Part shown: one piece after another, positions 5,791-7,554 of the stretch
Layout: every line of letters begins with the position of its first letter
How positions within the stretch are numbered: the stretch's first letter is position 1
Made by a program: the position numbers and the translations under genes
NCBI GenBank assembly: GCA_003520025.1
Contig: DOVP01000139.1
Coordinates: 1 to 7,554, forward strand
Reading direction: 5' to 3'
Source: Phycisphaerales bacterium
GTDB lineage: Bacteria > Planctomycetota > Phycisphaerae > Phycisphaerales > SM1A02
DNA length: 7,554 bases
Notes under the pieces: model-generated
Database searches by the model: none
What the model was told of the DNA's origin: nothing
Seen by the model: the letters and a program-made list of their open reading frames with translations, nothing else

Positions 5791-7554
5791 ACTGGTTGAT
5801 CTGCTCGGTGAAGAGGCCGGGCTGCAAGCAGTGCTACCGGGCTTCGAGGTCCGGCCCGAGCAGGAGCGGCTTGCGCATGCGATCCGTCGCTGCTTTGAAG
5901 ATCGTGGCACGCTGCTGGCCGAAGCCGGAACCGGTGTCGGGAAGTCCTTCGCCTATCTGCTCGCGGCGATGGAACGGGTGGTCAACCACGACGAGATCGT
6001 CGTCGTTTCGACCCACACCATCGCGCTGCAGGAGCAATTGGTCCGCAAGGACATTCCGCTGTTGCTGCCGCTTGTGGGGGGCGGGGTGCGGCCGGTGCTG
6101 GTCAAGGGTCGCGGCAACTACCTCAGCAAGCGGCGGCTGGACATGGCCTTGCGGCGACGAGGTTCCTTCGGCGGTCCCGAATGGGCCTCGCTCAAGATCA
6201 TCGAGGGCTGGGCCGGCAGTACGGGCGACGGAACGCGGACGAGCCTGCCGACATTGCCACGTGCAAGCGTATGGGATCACGTGCAGAGCGAGTCCAACAA
6301 CTGTCTTGGCGGGAAGTGCCCACGGCACGACGAGTGCTTCTACCAACGTGATCGTGCCCGTATGGCTGCTGGCAATCTGCTGATCTGCAACCACGCACTC
6401 TTCTTCTCGGATCTGGCACTTCGGATGGGCGGCGCGTCCATGCTGCCCGACTACCACCATGTGGTCTTTGATGAGGCCCATGCGGTCGAGGATGTGGCGG
6501 CTGAACACTTCGGGATGCAGATTTCCGAGGCAGGCGTCGAGCGGCTGCTCGGCTCGCTGCTCAGCAGCGACGAGAAACGAGGATGGCTCGCCGGACAGGG
6601 CGGAGATGGTCCGATTGCGCGGTGTGTTGTTCACGTGCGAGATGCCCGCGGAGCCGCGCGGCGGTTCTTCGATGCGCTGCTCGCATGGAACGGTCGCTCG
6701 GGTGGTTCTGGCGGCCGCATCCGCGAGCCGCATCCGGTCGAGGATGTGTTGTCCGGGCCACTTGAGGCGCTGGGTGAGGCCATCGGCGCGGCACGAACCG
6801 TGAGCGTGGATGAGGAGGAACGTGCGGAACTGGCTTCATGGGCCATTCGCGCTTCGGGCATGGCGACCGGTGTGCGCAGACTGCTTGCCCAAGACGTACC
6901 GGGCGGCGTGTACTACCTCGATGGACTGGAGCCTGGCAGCGGGCGTGGTGCGAGACCTACGCTCAAATGTACCGTCATCGACGTGGCCCCCATTCTGAGT
7001 GAGCAGTTGTTTACTGGCCGCACTGGACTGGTCCTCACGAGCGCCACGATGGCGGCGGGCAAGCAGGGATTTGGTCACATCGCGACGCGGCTCGGATGTC
7101 CTGATGCTGTCACGCTCAAAGAAGGAACCCCCTTTGATCTGGCCAGCCAGATGCGGCTGGTCATCGACTCGGCGATGCCGGAACCGAACAGTCCACAGTA
7201 CATCGACGCGCTACTGCAAAGGGTCGTCGAACTGGTGGCGCGGACCCGCGGCGATGCGCTGGTTCTGTGTACGAGCTTCCGCACCATCAACGCGCTGGTG
7301 AAGGCCGGTGAGCCGCAACTGGCCGAGGCAGGGGGAACGGTCTTTGTGCAGGGTCGCGATGGGCCGCCCGGAAGACTCGTGGAGCGGTTTCGCGACACCG
7401 AGGGCGGTGTACTGATCGGCACGTCGAGCCTGTGGCAGGGTGTGGATGTGCCGGGGGCGGCGCTTCGCAATGTCATCATCACGAGGTTGCCGTTCGACCC
7501 CCCCGACCGTCCGATCGTCGAAGCGCGATGTGAGGCGGTCAAGGCGGCAGGGGG
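5777..7554 (+). CDS. dinG: DinG/XPD-like superfamily 2 helicase (partial, 3' end outside window)
   Basis: The frame is open for 592 codons from GTG 5777 to the window end. It encodes an ATP-dependent 5'-3' DNA helicase of the XPD/DinG family, which acts in repair and in resolving R-loops and forked structures. Motifs in order are the Q-like VRPEQ (25-29), Walker A EAGTGVGKS (49-57), STHTIALQEQ (78-87), an iron-sulfur region with Cys176, Cys181 and Cys187, the DEAH box (232-235), VLTSAT (419-424), and GTSSLWQGVDVPG (548-560). Motif VI would lie beyond the edge. The first cluster ligand, a Cys in the KGRxxYxC motif, is Ser117 here, and no other Cys lies between residues 41 and 175. No N-terminal exonuclease domain is present, unlike Gram-positive DinG. 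The start has GGAGG 8 bases upstream and overlaps rsmG by 14 bases. YoaA-type paralogues share these motifs, so the exact subfamily is open. Confidence 0.93.
   Translation, partial: MSGAELVDLLGEEAGLQAVLPGFEVRPEQERLAHAIRRCFEDRGTLLAEAGTGVGKSFAYLLAAMERVVNHDEIVVVSTHTIALQEQLVRKDIPLLLPLVGGGVRPVLVKGRGNYLSKRRLDMALRRRGSFGGPEWASLKIIEGWAGSTGDGTRTSLPTLPRASVWDHVQSESNNCLGGKCPRHDECFYQRDRARMAAGNLLICNHALFFSDLALRMGGASMLPDYHHVVFDEAHAVEDVAAEHFGMQISEAGVERLLGSLLSSDEKRGWLAGQGGDGPIARCVVHVRDARGAARRFFDALLAWNGRSGGSGGRIREPHPVEDVLSGPLEALGEAIGAARTVSVDEEERAELASWAIRASGMATGVRRLLAQDVPGGVYYLDGLEPGSGRGARPTLKCTVIDVAPILSEQLFTGRTGLVLTSATMAAGKQGFGHIATRLGCPDAVTLKEGTPFDLASQMRLVIDSAMPEPNSPQYIDALLQRVVELVARTRGDALVLCTSFRTINALVKAGEPQLAEAGGTVFVQGRDGPPGRLVERFRDTEGGVLIGTSSLWQGVDVPGAALRNVIITRLPFDPPDRPIVEARCEAVKAAG

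Overview
This GC-rich window comes from a bacterium with a peptidoglycan cell wall. The proteins look like those of a diderm, and the style (GTG starts, overlapping genes, a class B PBP with an EF-hand-like loop) would fit a planctomycete, perhaps Phycisphaerae. That placement is an impression from the translations and was not tested by a search. No mobile element, CRISPR array, prophage or plasmid gene is visible. This is chromosomal housekeeping sequence in two divergent blocks.

Left block, minus strand, read from right to left. It begins with aat (leucyl/phenylalanyl-tRNA--protein transferase, 1516 to 917). Next is a 291-base gap without a convincing protein gene, holding several inverted repeats that could fold as RNA. 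Then come tRNA-Gln(UUG) (625 to 554) and, only 13 bases further, the start of glmU (UDP-GlcNAc pyrophosphorylase domain, 540 to 1). glmU is cut by the window edge.

Right block, plus strand. A tight overlapping operon holds the transpeptidase PBP2 (mrdA-like, 1591-3846), the SEDS glycosyltransferase RodA/FtsW (3843-5060), the 16S rRNA methyltransferase RsmG (5044-5790) and a DinG/XPD-type helicase (5777 to the window end, cut). Each gene overlaps the next by 4, 17 and 14 bases, so co-transcription and translational coupling are likely.

GlmU makes the UDP-GlcNAc precursor of peptidoglycan. RodA polymerises lipid II and PBP2 crosslinks the glycan, so much of the window is wall synthesis. RsmG (ribosome modification), Aat (N-degron tagging) and the helicase (nucleic-acid repair) are housekeeping passengers.

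I found no clearly new multi-gene system. The points most worth a second look are the interleaved inverted repeats between aat and tRNA-Gln, the serine in place of the first iron-sulfur cysteine of the helicase, the canonical EF-hand-like loop just after the KTG motif of PBP2, and the tRNA placed directly before glmU with no visible ribosome binding site.
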